Assembly: GCA_019417125.1 (NCBI GenBank)
Contig: DXVZ01000051.1
Coordinates: 1-7,568 of the forward strand
Length of the DNA stretch: 7,568 nt
Reading direction: 5' to 3'
Source of the DNA: Phascolarctobacterium sp.
GTDB taxonomy: Bacteria; Bacillota; Negativicutes; Acidaminococcales; Acidaminococcaceae
In this document: in pieces, positions 1 through 5,395 of the stretch
How positions within the stretch are numbered: position 1 is the first letter of the stretch
How the letters are laid out: every line of letters begins with the position of its first letter
Position numbers and translations under genes: made by a program
The notes under the pieces: generated by a model
Seen by the model: the letters and a program-made list of their open reading frames with translations, nothing else
Databases searched by the model: none
What the model was told of the DNA's origin: nothing

Positions 1-108
1 AATAAACGGCAGCGAGCCTTCTATTGTTGCGGAATCAAGCCCCTGTACAGCGTCCATTGCCGCCGTGCCTATTTCCCTGACAGCGTTTTCTGCATCCTGC
101 ATTTCCAT
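1..108 (-). CDS. Partial hypothetical protein downstream of recR (N-terminal 36 residues only)
   Basis: I do not recognise this protein. The frame is open from an ATG at 106-108 to the left edge of the window, giving 36 residues that start MEMQDAENAVREIG and end near EGSLPFI. The visible part is acidic, alanine-rich and probably helical, with no signal peptide or membrane segment so far. The start lies 19 bases after the recR stop. The only Shine-Dalgarno-like stretch (AAAGG, 122-126) is 13 bases away, which is long, so an ATG two codons further in or another start is possible. By position it matches yaaL (DUF2508), which follows recR in Bacillus subtilis, but the residues do not visibly resemble YaaL. 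It is probably the last or next gene of the dnaX-ybaB-recR operon. An open frame of this length could also occur by chance. Confidence 0.45.
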   Translation of the reverse strand, partial: MEMQDAENAVREIGTAAMDAVQGLDSATIEGSLPFI

Positions 109-127
109 TATTTAAATCTTGCCTTTC

Positions 128-727
128 TTACAGGCGGAGCCTGTTTTCCAGCGCGCGCGCCAGCGTCAGCTCGTCGGCATATTCAAGGTCGCCGCCTACG
201 GGCAGCCCGTGCGCAATACGGCTGGTTACAACGCCCAGCGGTTTTAAAAGCTGCGCCAAATAAGCGGCAGTCGCTTCGCCCTCTACATTGGAATTGGTCG
301 CTAAAATTACCTCTTTAACCCCGCCCTGCTGCAAGCGGCGCAAAAGCTCCTTAATACGCAGGTTGTCGGGGCCAATGCCGTCCAGCGGCGACAGCGCGCC
401 GTGCAGCACATGGTACAGGCCACGGTAGCCGCGGCTGCGCTCCATCGCCATTACGTCCTGCGGCTGTTCCACCACGCAAATTGTGGTTTTATCGCGCCCC
501 GGGTCACTGCAAATGGCGCACTCCGGCTGGTCGCTTAAATTGTAGCAGGTACGGCACAGGCATACTTGACGTTTAGCATCTACAAGAGCCGCCGCCAAGC
601 GCTGAACGTCCTCCGCCGGCATGTTGATAATGTGGTAAGCCAGACGCAGCGCCGTTTTTGAACCAATGCCCGGCAAACGCCGCAGCTGTTCGTGCAGGTT
701 TGCCAGCGGGCGTATCAGGCGCGCCAT
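128..727 (-). CDS. recR: Recombination mediator protein RecR
   Basis: RecR acts with RecO, and in some lineages RecF, to load RecA onto gapped single-stranded DNA during recombinational repair in the cytoplasm. The 199-residue length is normal for the family. All parts are visible: an N-terminal helix-hairpin-helix around LRRLPGIGSKTALRLA (15-30), a four-cysteine zinc module (C58, C61, C70, C73), and a Toprim domain from about residue 80 to 175 that includes VEQPQDV, the LSPLDGIGPDNL loop and NSNVEGEATA. The C-terminal Walker-B-like signature GLPVGGDLEYAD is also present. The ATG is one base after the ybaB stop. Its upstream region has only a weak GGGC in place of a Shine-Dalgarno site, so translation is probably coupled to ybaB. 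The gene is the third of the dnaX-ybaB-recR operon. Identification is secure. Confidence 0.98.
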   Translation of the reverse strand: MARLIRPLANLHEQLRRLPGIGSKTALRLAYHIINMPAEDVQRLAAALVDAKRQVCLCRTCYNLSDQPECAICSDPGRDKTTICVVEQPQDVMAMERSRGYRGLYHVLHGALSPLDGIGPDNLRIKELLRRLQQGGVKEVILATNSNVEGEATAAYLAQLLKPLGVVTSRIAHGLPVGGDLEYADELTLARALENRLRL

Positions 728-728
728 C

Positions 729-1055
729 TTAGAACATGCCCGGCAGTTTCATCCCGCCAGTAATTTTGCCCATTTCTTTTTCCGTCATTTCATCCGCCTT
801 GCGCATTGCTTCGTTAACGGCAGTGGTAATTAAATCTTCCAGCATTTCCACATCGTCCGGGTCAACGGCGCTCGGTTCAATGGTAATTTTTTCAATGGTT
901 TTGCGGCCGGTTACGACAACGGTAACAGCACCGCCGCCAGCAGTAGCTTCAACCGTGCGGTTTTTAAGTTCTTCCTGCATTTTCAGCATATCCTGCTGCA
1001 TTTTCTGAACCTTTTTCATCATACCCTGCATATTTGCCATTCCGGGATTAAACAT
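729..1055 (-). CDS. ybaB: YbaB/EbfC family nucleoid-associated protein
   Basis: This is a small DNA-binding protein of the YbaB/EbfC family, homodimeric in known structures and thought to coat or organise the nucleoid. Its 108 residues match the usual size. The N-terminus is methionine- and glycine-rich (MFNPGMANMQGMMKK). A long amphipathic helix (QKMQQDMLKMQEEL) follows, then the family core with the ATAGGGAVTVVV segment and IEPSAVDPDDVEMLEDL, and a C-terminal helix rich in methionine and lysine. An excellent Shine-Dalgarno site (AAGGAGGAG) lies in the 27-base gap after dnaX and supports the ATG at 1055. The stop is one base before recR. Linkage between dnaX and recR is typical for this family in Bacillota and in Escherichia coli. 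A reading frame on the opposite strand (736-1008) is its shadow. Confidence 0.97.
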   Translation of the reverse strand: MFNPGMANMQGMMKKVQKMQQDMLKMQEELKNRTVEATAGGGAVTVVVTGRKTIEKITIEPSAVDPDDVEMLEDLITTAVNEAMRKADEMTEKEMGKITGGMKLPGMF

Positions 1056-1082
1056 AAATAAACTCCTCCTTAATTTACTGTT

Positions 1083-2840
1083 TTACAGTTTCTGCAATGT
1101 TCCGCCAAAAGCCTCCATCGCTTTTTTCACCACCGGCTCCAGTTCTTCTTCGCGTTTAGGGGCTGGCGGCGCTGCGGCAGGCTTCTGCGCAAGTCCGGCT
1201 TCTTCCACGCAGTCCATGCGCACCTCGCAGCGGGCAAGGCGCAGCAAAACCGCTTCAAAAGCCTTTTTATAATCATCGGCATTCATGCGTTTGCAGTTAA
1301 ATTTGTTTTTAAACGCAACCGTTAAAATACCGTTGACATAGCTTACTGCACGCCCTCCGGCGGCACATGCCACCATTGAGCGTTTCTTTTCAGATTTTAA
1401 AATTTCCAGTACCTGCCGCCACAAATCTTCCGCAGCGGCGTCGCTCTGCACGGCAGGTACAGCCGCTTTCGGCACAGGTGCGGCTGTTGGCTGTACTGGT
1501 ACTTGCTTAACTTCCGGCGCTTGCTGCCTTACACGCACAGGCGCGGATTCCTGCTGCGGTTCCGGCGCTTCGGTATGTATGCCGTGCCCTTCGTCCAGCA
1601 CATAGCCGAATTTAGGTTCTGCCGGTTGGGCAGCAGGCGCAGGCTGAGGATAAGGCTGCGTCATTGGCGCAGCGGGCATAGGCTGCTGCATTGACGGTAC
1701 GCCGCCTGCCAGCATCTTTTCCAGCTTTTCAACACGCGCGGTCAGCGCCGCCAGTGTGCTGCCTTCCACACGGCATAAATCAAACAGGCACATCTCCGCC
1801 GCGATTCTGCCGCGCACGCTTTGGCGCAGTTCCAGCGTACATTGGTGCAGGCGTTCTTCCGCCGCCATCAGCCTGTCGGTGCTGAACAATCCTTCCAGCG
1901 CGGCGACCGCATCTTTGGTGTCAGTCAGGTAAATTTCCCGGTAATCGGGCGAGGCCTTGTATAACAAAATTGCCCGCAGGTATTCTGCAAGCTCGGTAAT
2001 AATCTGCTTTACATCCTTGCCTCCGGCAAGCAGGTTCTCCAATAGTTCCAGCGACTGCGGCACGCTTCCTTCGCCAATGGCTTTAACCAGCTTACGCAGG
2101 GCTTCGCGCCCCACAATGCCAAGCACGCTGCGCACGGTTTCTGCCGTTACGCGCTCTGCCATTACGCCGCACTGGTCAAGTAAGCTCAGCGCGTCGCGCA
2201 TACCGCCGTCAGCCTGCACGGCAATCAGCTGCAAAGCATCGTTATCAGCCGCTATGCCGCTGCCGTCCGCCACTTCGCGCAGGCGTTTTACAATATCGGC
2301 GTCCGTCACACGCTTAAAATCAAAGCGCTGGCAGCGCGAATGTATCGTCGCAGGTATTTTGTGCGGCTCAGTCGTCGCTAAAATAAAGATAACGTGCGGA
2401 GGCGGTTCTTCCAGCGTTTTTAACAGCGCGTTAAAGGCTTCTGTGGTCAGCATATGCACTTCGTCGATGATGTACACTTTATAGCGCCCACTGACGGGTG
2501 CAAAAGCAACCTTTTCGCGCAAATCGCGGATTTCGTCGATGCCGCGGTTTGAAGCAGCGTCGATTTCAAACACGTCCATCGAAGTACCGTCGTTAATGCG
2601 CACGCAGTTTTGGCACTTATTGCAGGGGTTCGGCGTCGGGCCGTGCTCACAGTTAACGGCTTTAGCCAGTATTTTAGCAGTACTGGTTTTGCCAGTGCCG
2701 CGCGGGCCTGCAAACAGGTAGGCGTGGGCAATACGCCCGGTTTCCAGCGCGTTGGTCAGCGCCGTGCGCACAGCCTCCTGGCCCACGAGTGAATCAAAAC
2801 CCTGCGGGCGCCACTTTCTGTATAACGCAACGTATGCCAC
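1083..2840 (-). CDS. dnaX: DNA polymerase III subunit gamma/tau
   Basis: DnaX is the ATPase of the clamp loader that places the sliding clamp on DNA and ties the replicase together. The AAA+ core is complete: Walker A GPRGTGKTS (45-53), four zinc-binding cysteines (C64, C73, C76, C79), Walker B VYIIDEVH (122-129), the SRC motif (168-170) and sensor-2 GGMRDALSLLDQ (212-223). Domain III follows to about residue 377. A Pro/Ala/Gln-rich linker spans 378-471, and a folded tau-type C-terminal domain starts at DLWRQVLEILK (472) and ends at 585. The start codon is GTG (2838-2840, read as methionine), chosen because a strong AAGGAGGTG lies five bases upstream and the protein then begins with the conserved ALYRKWRP region. 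I see no canonical A-AAA-AAG frameshift site in the linker, so a shorter gamma form is not predicted. First gene of the dnaX-ybaB-recR operon. Confidence 0.98.
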   Translation of the reverse strand: MAYVALYRKWRPQGFDSLVGQEAVRTALTNALETGRIAHAYLFAGPRGTGKTSTAKILAKAVNCEHGPTPNPCNKCQNCVRINDGTSMDVFEIDAASNRGIDEIRDLREKVAFAPVSGRYKVYIIDEVHMLTTEAFNALLKTLEEPPPHVIFILATTEPHKIPATIHSRCQRFDFKRVTDADIVKRLREVADGSGIAADNDALQLIAVQADGGMRDALSLLDQCGVMAERVTAETVRSVLGIVGREALRKLVKAIGEGSVPQSLELLENLLAGGKDVKQIITELAEYLRAILLYKASPDYREIYLTDTKDAVAALEGLFSTDRLMAAEERLHQCTLELRQSVRGRIAAEMCLFDLCRVEGSTLAALTARVEKLEKMLAGGVPSMQQPMPAAPMTQPYPQPAPAAQPAEPKFGYVLDEGHGIHTEAPEPQQESAPVRVRQQAPEVKQVPVQPTAAPVPKAAVPAVQSDAAAEDLWRQVLEILKSEKKRSMVACAAGGRAVSYVNGILTVAFKNKFNCKRMNADDYKKAFEAVLLRLARCEVRMDCVEEAGLAQKPAAAPPAPKREEELEPVVKKAMEAFGGTLQKL

Positions 2841-2873
2841 TGCCGCACCTCCTTAAAATCTTATCACTACCTA

Positions 2874-2903
2874 ATTATATAAAATTTATACCCATCAGTG
2901 CAA
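2874..2903 (-). promoter_or_regulatory. Predicted sigma-A promoter of the dnaX operon
   Basis: A perfect TATAAT (2879-2874) is preceded, 18 bases upstream, by a weak TTGCAC -35 box (2903-2898, three of six matches). Transcription would begin near 2867, leaving a leader of about 27 bases that holds the AAGGAGGTG ribosome site of dnaX. The promoter lies just after the terminator of the SRP RNA, so dnaX appears to have its own transcription start and need not rely on readthrough from the RNA genes. Confidence 0.65.
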
Positions 2904-2910
2904 TAAATTT

Positions 2911-2940
2911 AATAAAAAAGCAGCCCTTTTAAGAGCTGCT
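2911..2940 (-). terminator. Intrinsic terminator of the SRP RNA gene
   Basis: On the minus strand AGCAGCTC pairs with GGGCTGCT (8 base pairs, one G-T) around a six-base loop, followed by a run of six T and then ATT. It begins about 13 bases after the 3' end of the SRP RNA. The opposite strand has no T-run after the stem, so it works only in the minus direction. Confidence 0.88.
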
Positions 2941-2952
2941 TAAGCTACTTCC

Positions 2953-3078
2953 TTGTAGGGCCGCAAATGCAGGCACCCCTGCGGCACATGCAAGTAACTG
3001 CTTAGTGCTGCTCCCTCCCGGTCCTGACACGGTTCACAGGCTTTCATTGCGCAGGACCCGCCATCTGCGGTCCTACAA
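2953..3078 (-). ncRNA. ffs: Signal recognition particle RNA, small bacterial type (4.5S-like)
   Basis: This RNA binds Ffh and directs ribosomes making membrane proteins to FtsY. The decisive sign is the apical domain IV sequence GUCAGGACC-GGGA-GGGAGCAGC, which matches the near-universal Ffh-binding hairpin with a GNRA tetraloop. The ends pair: TTGTAGG-A-CCGCA at the 5' side with TGCGG-CCCTACAA at the 3' side. An inner CCTGCG/CGCAGG stem gives the long single rod expected. The size, about 126 bases, is of the small class and leaves no room for the Alu-type domain found in Bacillus subtilis scRNA. The exact ends are inferred from the pairing. It sits between tRNA-Ser and dnaX, the classical Bacillota location. 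I see no convincing promoter between the tRNA and this gene, so it may arise partly by readthrough and processing. Confidence 0.93.
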
Positions 3079-3087
3079 AGAAGTAAT

Positions 3088-3107
3088 AAAAAAACCGCTT
3101 ACGCGGC
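3088..3107 (-). terminator. Short, probably leaky terminator between tRNA-Ser and SRP RNA
   Basis: On the minus strand a four-base CCGC/GCGG stem, extended by one G-T pair, encloses the loop GTAA and is followed by seven T. The T-run is good but the stem is short. Since no clear promoter for the SRP RNA is visible between the two genes, incomplete termination here is a plausible way to express it. Confidence 0.6.
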
Positions 3108-3117
3108 AGTTTTTAAG

Positions 3118-3207
3118 TGGCGGAGAGAGAGGGATTCGAACCCTCGGTACGGTTTCCCGCACACACGCTTTCCAGGCGTGCACCTTCAACCACTCGGTCA
3201 TCTCTCC
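3118..3207 (-). tRNA. tRNA-Ser, anticodon GGA, CCA end encoded
   Basis: The gene folds as a class II tRNA. The acceptor stem is GGAGAGA with TCTCTCC, discriminator G, and CCA encoded at 3118-3120. The anticodon stem is CACGC/GCGTG around the loop CTGGAAA, so the anticodon is GGA, reading serine codons UCC and UCU. A long variable arm (TGCGG-GAAA-CCGTA) is as expected for serine. The T arm is GAGGG-TTCGAAT-CCCTC. A D arm with GACCGAGTGGTTGAAGGTGC is present. It belongs to the conserved tRNA-Ser, SRP RNA, dnaX cluster and is driven by the promoter at 3284-3312. Short reading frames on the opposite strand across it are not genes. Confidence 0.97.
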
Positions 3208-3244
3208 GTGTTGAAAATGTTAGTAAATATTTGGTTTTTGCCGC

Positions 3245-3280
3245 AAAAGAAAACTTGCGGCTATGGCATCAGCCGCAAGT
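3245..3280 (-). terminator. Intrinsic terminator of usp, interlocked with the tRNA-Ser promoter start point
   Basis: On the minus strand ACTTGCGGCT (3280-3271) pairs perfectly with AGCCGCAAGT (3262-3253) around an eight-base loop, followed by TTTTCTTTT. It lies about 60 bases after the usp stop and should end usp transcripts. The predicted start of the tRNA promoter (around 3277) falls inside the 5' arm, so transcripts begun there would carry only part of this stem. A second copy of TTGCGGC (3246-3240) can pair with the 3' arm instead, hiding the T-run in the loop. Confidence 0.85.
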
Positions 3281-3283
3281 AAC

Positions 3284-3312
3284 AGTATACCTATATTTTC
3301 CCTGCTTGTCAA
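3284..3312 (-). promoter_or_regulatory. Near-consensus sigma-A promoter for tRNA-Ser (and probably SRP RNA)
   Basis: A perfect TTGACA (3312-3307), an ideal 17-base spacer and TATACT (3289-3284, five of six matches) make this the strongest promoter in the window, as expected for a stable RNA operon. It lies between the usp stop and the tRNA. Transcription should begin near 3277, about 70 bases before the mature tRNA 5' end, which RNase P would then create. Confidence 0.88.
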
Positions 3313-3340
3313 GGTTTTTGCAGATTTTTTCTTAAAATTC

Positions 3341-4195
3341 TTATTCGCCTGCCGCTTTTTCGGGCGGCAGCAACAAAAGCGAACGTTCGGAGTTCAGCGT
3401 TACATTTTGCGCCGTGCTGCCCATTACCAAACCTTTTACAAGGCCCGCGCCGGTTTTAGCCATTACAATCAGCGAAACGTCCTCCTTTTCGGCAATGCGC
3501 AGAATTTCTTTGGAAGCCGCGCCTTTGCGCACATGGTAACCTGCTTTAATACCGAAAATTTTCATCTCGTCCACCAGCTCCTGCAAGCGGCGCGAAGCGG
3601 TCTGCAATTTATCTTCCAAATCGTCCTGACTGCGGCTGCGCTCCACGATATGCACAAAAACAACCTCGCTGATGTGCTCGCGCAGCCTGCGGATTACGTT
3701 CAGCGCCGACAGCGACTTCAACGAAAAATCAGTCGGCACCAAAATACGGCGCAAAAGGTTCTGCTGCAAAAGTTCGTCACCGGCATCTTCCACAGGTTTA
3801 GAAACAAACAGCGGCCTGTCCGTAGCGCGCGCCAAATCAAAAGTAGTGCTGCCCAAAAGCGCGCTTTTAAAAAAGCCCTTGCCGTGCGAGGCCACCATAA
3901 TCAGCCCGGCTTCCTCATCATCGGCAATGTCCTTTAAATTTTCAAACACTTCGCCGCTGCGGTAAATCTCGCGCGCATTCTCATATCCGGCGCGGCGCAG
4001 CTCGCTAACTATGGCGCGTACACGGCTTTGCACCTTTTTAAAGGCACTGCTTGAAGGTTCGGCATCCTCCTCATCCTTAAAAACGTGCGCCACCGCTACT
4101 TCCGTATCGTCATCGGGGCACAAACTGTAAAAACAGGGAAGCAGCCCGTCCGCTTCCTCCGATAAATCAGTTGCAAGCACAACTTTATCAAACAT
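3341..4195 (-). CDS. Universal stress protein with two tandem UspA domains
   Basis: Tandem UspA-fold proteins are cytoplasmic and often bind ATP, aiding survival under starvation or stress, but the specific role of this one is unknown. Domain 1 starts at MFDKVVLATDLSEEA (1-15) and ends near residue 145. It carries ASHG-x9-GST close to its end. Domain 2 starts at RRILVPTDFSLKSLSALNV and carries AKTG-x9-GST. Both are the nucleotide-binding G-x2-G-x9-G-S/T loop with the first glycine replaced by alanine. The size, 284 residues, is normal for a tandem protein. I chose the ATG at 4193-4195 over an in-frame TTG 18 bases upstream because a GGAGG lies nine bases before the ATG and overlaps the longer reading. 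The gene is alone, divergent from hydE, and ends at the hairpin at 3245-3280. Its promoter is uncertain; TTTACG (4267-4262) and TAATAT (4243-4238), 18 bases apart, are a weak candidate. Confidence 0.93.
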   Translation of the reverse strand: MFDKVVLATDLSEEADGLLPCFYSLCPDDDTEVAVAHVFKDEEDAEPSSSAFKKVQSRVRAIVSELRRAGYENAREIYRSGEVFENLKDIADDEEAGLIMVASHGKGFFKSALLGSTTFDLARATDRPLFVSKPVEDAGDELLQQNLLRRILVPTDFSLKSLSALNVIRRLREHISEVVFVHIVERSRSQDDLEDKLQTASRRLQELVDEMKIFGIKAGYHVRKGAASKEILRIAEKEDVSLIVMAKTGAGLVKGLVMGSTAQNVTLNSERSLLLLPPEKAAGE

Positions 4196-4204
4196 TGGCG
4201 TTTT

Positions 4205-4209
4205 CCTCC
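4205..4209 (-). promoter_or_regulatory. Ribosome binding site deciding the usp start
   Basis: GGAGG on the minus strand, nine bases before the ATG at 4195. The alternative TTG start at 4211-4213 lies upstream of this site and has no Shine-Dalgarno sequence of its own in view, so the ATG is preferred. Confidence 0.8.
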
Positions 4210-4305
4210 GCAATTAAAATCAGTAAAAAGTTAACTAATATTATTTTAATTCTCCATATTGCGTAAAAATCCTGCTGTAATTTTGCCGCCGCTGCCGCCG
4301 GAACA

Positions 4306-4314
4306 TGATATAAT
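4306..4314 (+). promoter_or_regulatory. Extended -10 promoter of the hydE-ClC unit
   Basis: TGATATAAT combines a perfect TATAAT (4309-4314) with the TGn extension. The -35 region has no good match at normal spacing; TTGCCG at 4283-4288 is 20 bases away. This is the usual pattern for extended -10 promoters, which tolerate a poor -35. Transcription would start around 4321, giving a very short leader of about 16 bases with AAGGAG (4325-4330) six bases before the hydE ATG. The -35 area holds a GC-rich direct repeat of GCCGCC (4285-4290 and 4294-4299). Confidence 0.7.
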
Positions 4315-4336
4315 AAAGATGTTTAAGGAGATTTTT

Positions 4337-5395
4337 ATGGATACTTTTTTACTGATAAATAAATTAAACAGCACCCACATCTTAACGCGCACCGAGGCAT
4401 TGCAGCTGATAACGGAAGGCGCGCAGCACAAAGAGCAGCTTTTTGCGCTGGCACAACATACGGCGCAGCAAAGCTTCGGCAACAAAATTTTTGTGCGCGG
4501 GCTGATTGAGTTTACCAATTACTGCAAAAACGATTGTTATTATTGCGGCATACGGCGCAGCAACAAAAACGCGGCGCGCTACCGCTTGACGCAGGACGAA
4601 ATTTTAAGCTGCTGCCGCACAGGGTATCTACTTGGCTTCCGCACTTTTGTTTTGCAGGGCGGTGAAGATTATTTTTACAGCGACGATGATATCGCCGCTA
4701 TTGTGCGCGGTATAAAACAACAGCACCCTGATTGCGCCGTTACGCTATCTATTGGTGAACGCAGCCGCGCCACCTACGCCCTGTGGAAAGCAGCCGGCGC
4801 CGACCGTTACCTTTTACGCCACGAAACGGCTGATTTTAACCACTACGCCAAGCTGCACCCGGCAGAACTATCAGCCGCCAACCGCCAAAACTGCCTGTAT
4901 ACTTTAAAAAAACTGGGCTATCAGGCAGGTGCTGGTTTTATGGTAGGTTCGCCTTACCAAACAGCAGAAAATTTAGCGGACGATTTAGTGTTTTTGCAAA
5001 AGCTGCGCCCGCAGATGATTGGCATCGGCCCGTTCATACCTCATCACGATACGCCGTTTAAAGATAAACCGGCAGGAAGCGTGGAGCAGACGTTAGTGCT
5101 GCTAAGCATTTTACGCCTGTTGTTTCCGCATGTTTTGCTGCCCGCAACGACGGCACTGGGCACCTTAAGCCCTGGCGGCAGGCTGCTGGGCATTAAGGCA
5201 GGGGCTAACGTTATTATGCCCAACCTATCGCCGCAGAACGTGCGCGGCAAATACCTGCTGTACGATAACAAACTGCACACCGGTGCGGAAGCCGCCGAAG
5301 CGCTGGAAGCCTTAAAGCGTGAGGTTGCCAGCATCGGTTATGAAATTGTTGCCGCACGCGGTGACTACACGGAGGAAGCATGGATGCAAGGTTAA
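4337..5395 (+). CDS. hydE: [FeFe]-hydrogenase H-cluster maturase HydE (radical SAM)
   Basis: HydE is a radical SAM enzyme that, with HydG and HydF, builds the diiron subcluster of [FeFe]-hydrogenase, working on the Fe(CO)2(CN)-cysteine product of HydG. The 352 residues include the radical SAM signature C63-x3-C67-x2-C70 (NYCKNDCYYCGIRRSNKN), the SAM-contacting LQGGED (106-111), LSIGER (137-142), the HydE-typical RHETA (161-165), the MVGSPYQT segment (202-209), GIGPFIPHHDTP (229-240) and ANVIMPNLSP (290-299). The related enzymes BioB and PylB are less likely given these motifs. The cysteines that hold a second iron-sulfur cluster near the C-terminus in Thermotoga HydE are missing, as in many homologues. 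I chose the ATG at 4337 over longer in-frame starts because AAGGAG lies six bases before it and the extension would precede the promoter start. HydF, HydG and the hydrogenase are not in this window. Confidence 0.95.
   Translation: MDTFLLINKLNSTHILTRTEALQLITEGAQHKEQLFALAQHTAQQSFGNKIFVRGLIEFTNYCKNDCYYCGIRRSNKNAARYRLTQDEILSCCRTGYLLGFRTFVLQGGEDYFYSDDDIAAIVRGIKQQHPDCAVTLSIGERSRATYALWKAAGADRYLLRHETADFNHYAKLHPAELSAANRQNCLYTLKKLGYQAGAGFMVGSPYQTAENLADDLVFLQKLRPQMIGIGPFIPHHDTPFKDKPAGSVEQTLVLLSILRLLFPHVLLPATTALGTLSPGGRLLGIKAGANVIMPNLSPQNVRGKYLLYDNKLHTGAEAAEALEALKREVASIGYEIVAARGDYTEEAWMQG

Noticed and set aside
1122..1127. Run of six A (minus strand) in dnaX as a frameshift site
   Set aside because: It lies about 13 codons before the stop, so slipping there would not produce a gamma-like product, and it does not match the X-XXY-YYZ pattern in frame.
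1957..2484. Plus-strand open frame of 175 residues inside dnaX
   Set aside because: It is antisense to the conserved AAA+ core of DnaX, serine-rich as expected for a reverse reading, and resembles no protein family I know.
3207..3246. Second promoter directly before tRNA-Ser (TTGCGG with TAACAT)
   Set aside because: Only three of six and four of six consensus matches, and the start point would fall almost on the tRNA 5' end; the upstream promoter at 3284-3312 is far stronger.
3117..3335. Plus-strand short frame across the tRNA, beginning MAEREGFEPSVR
   Set aside because: This is the well-known false peptide produced by reading through the 3' end of a tRNA-Ser gene on the opposite strand; the tRNA explains the sequence.
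3263..3937. Plus-strand open frame of 224 residues opposite usp
   Set aside because: It lies antisense to a clear UspA protein, starts inside the usp terminator region, lacks a ribosome site and has a low-complexity His/Gln/Arg-rich composition typical of a shadow frame.
4259..4336. N-terminal extension of HydE by 26 residues
   Set aside because: The extension covers the TATAAT promoter, has no ribosome site and is not part of the family, whereas the ATG at 4337 has AAGGAG six bases upstream.
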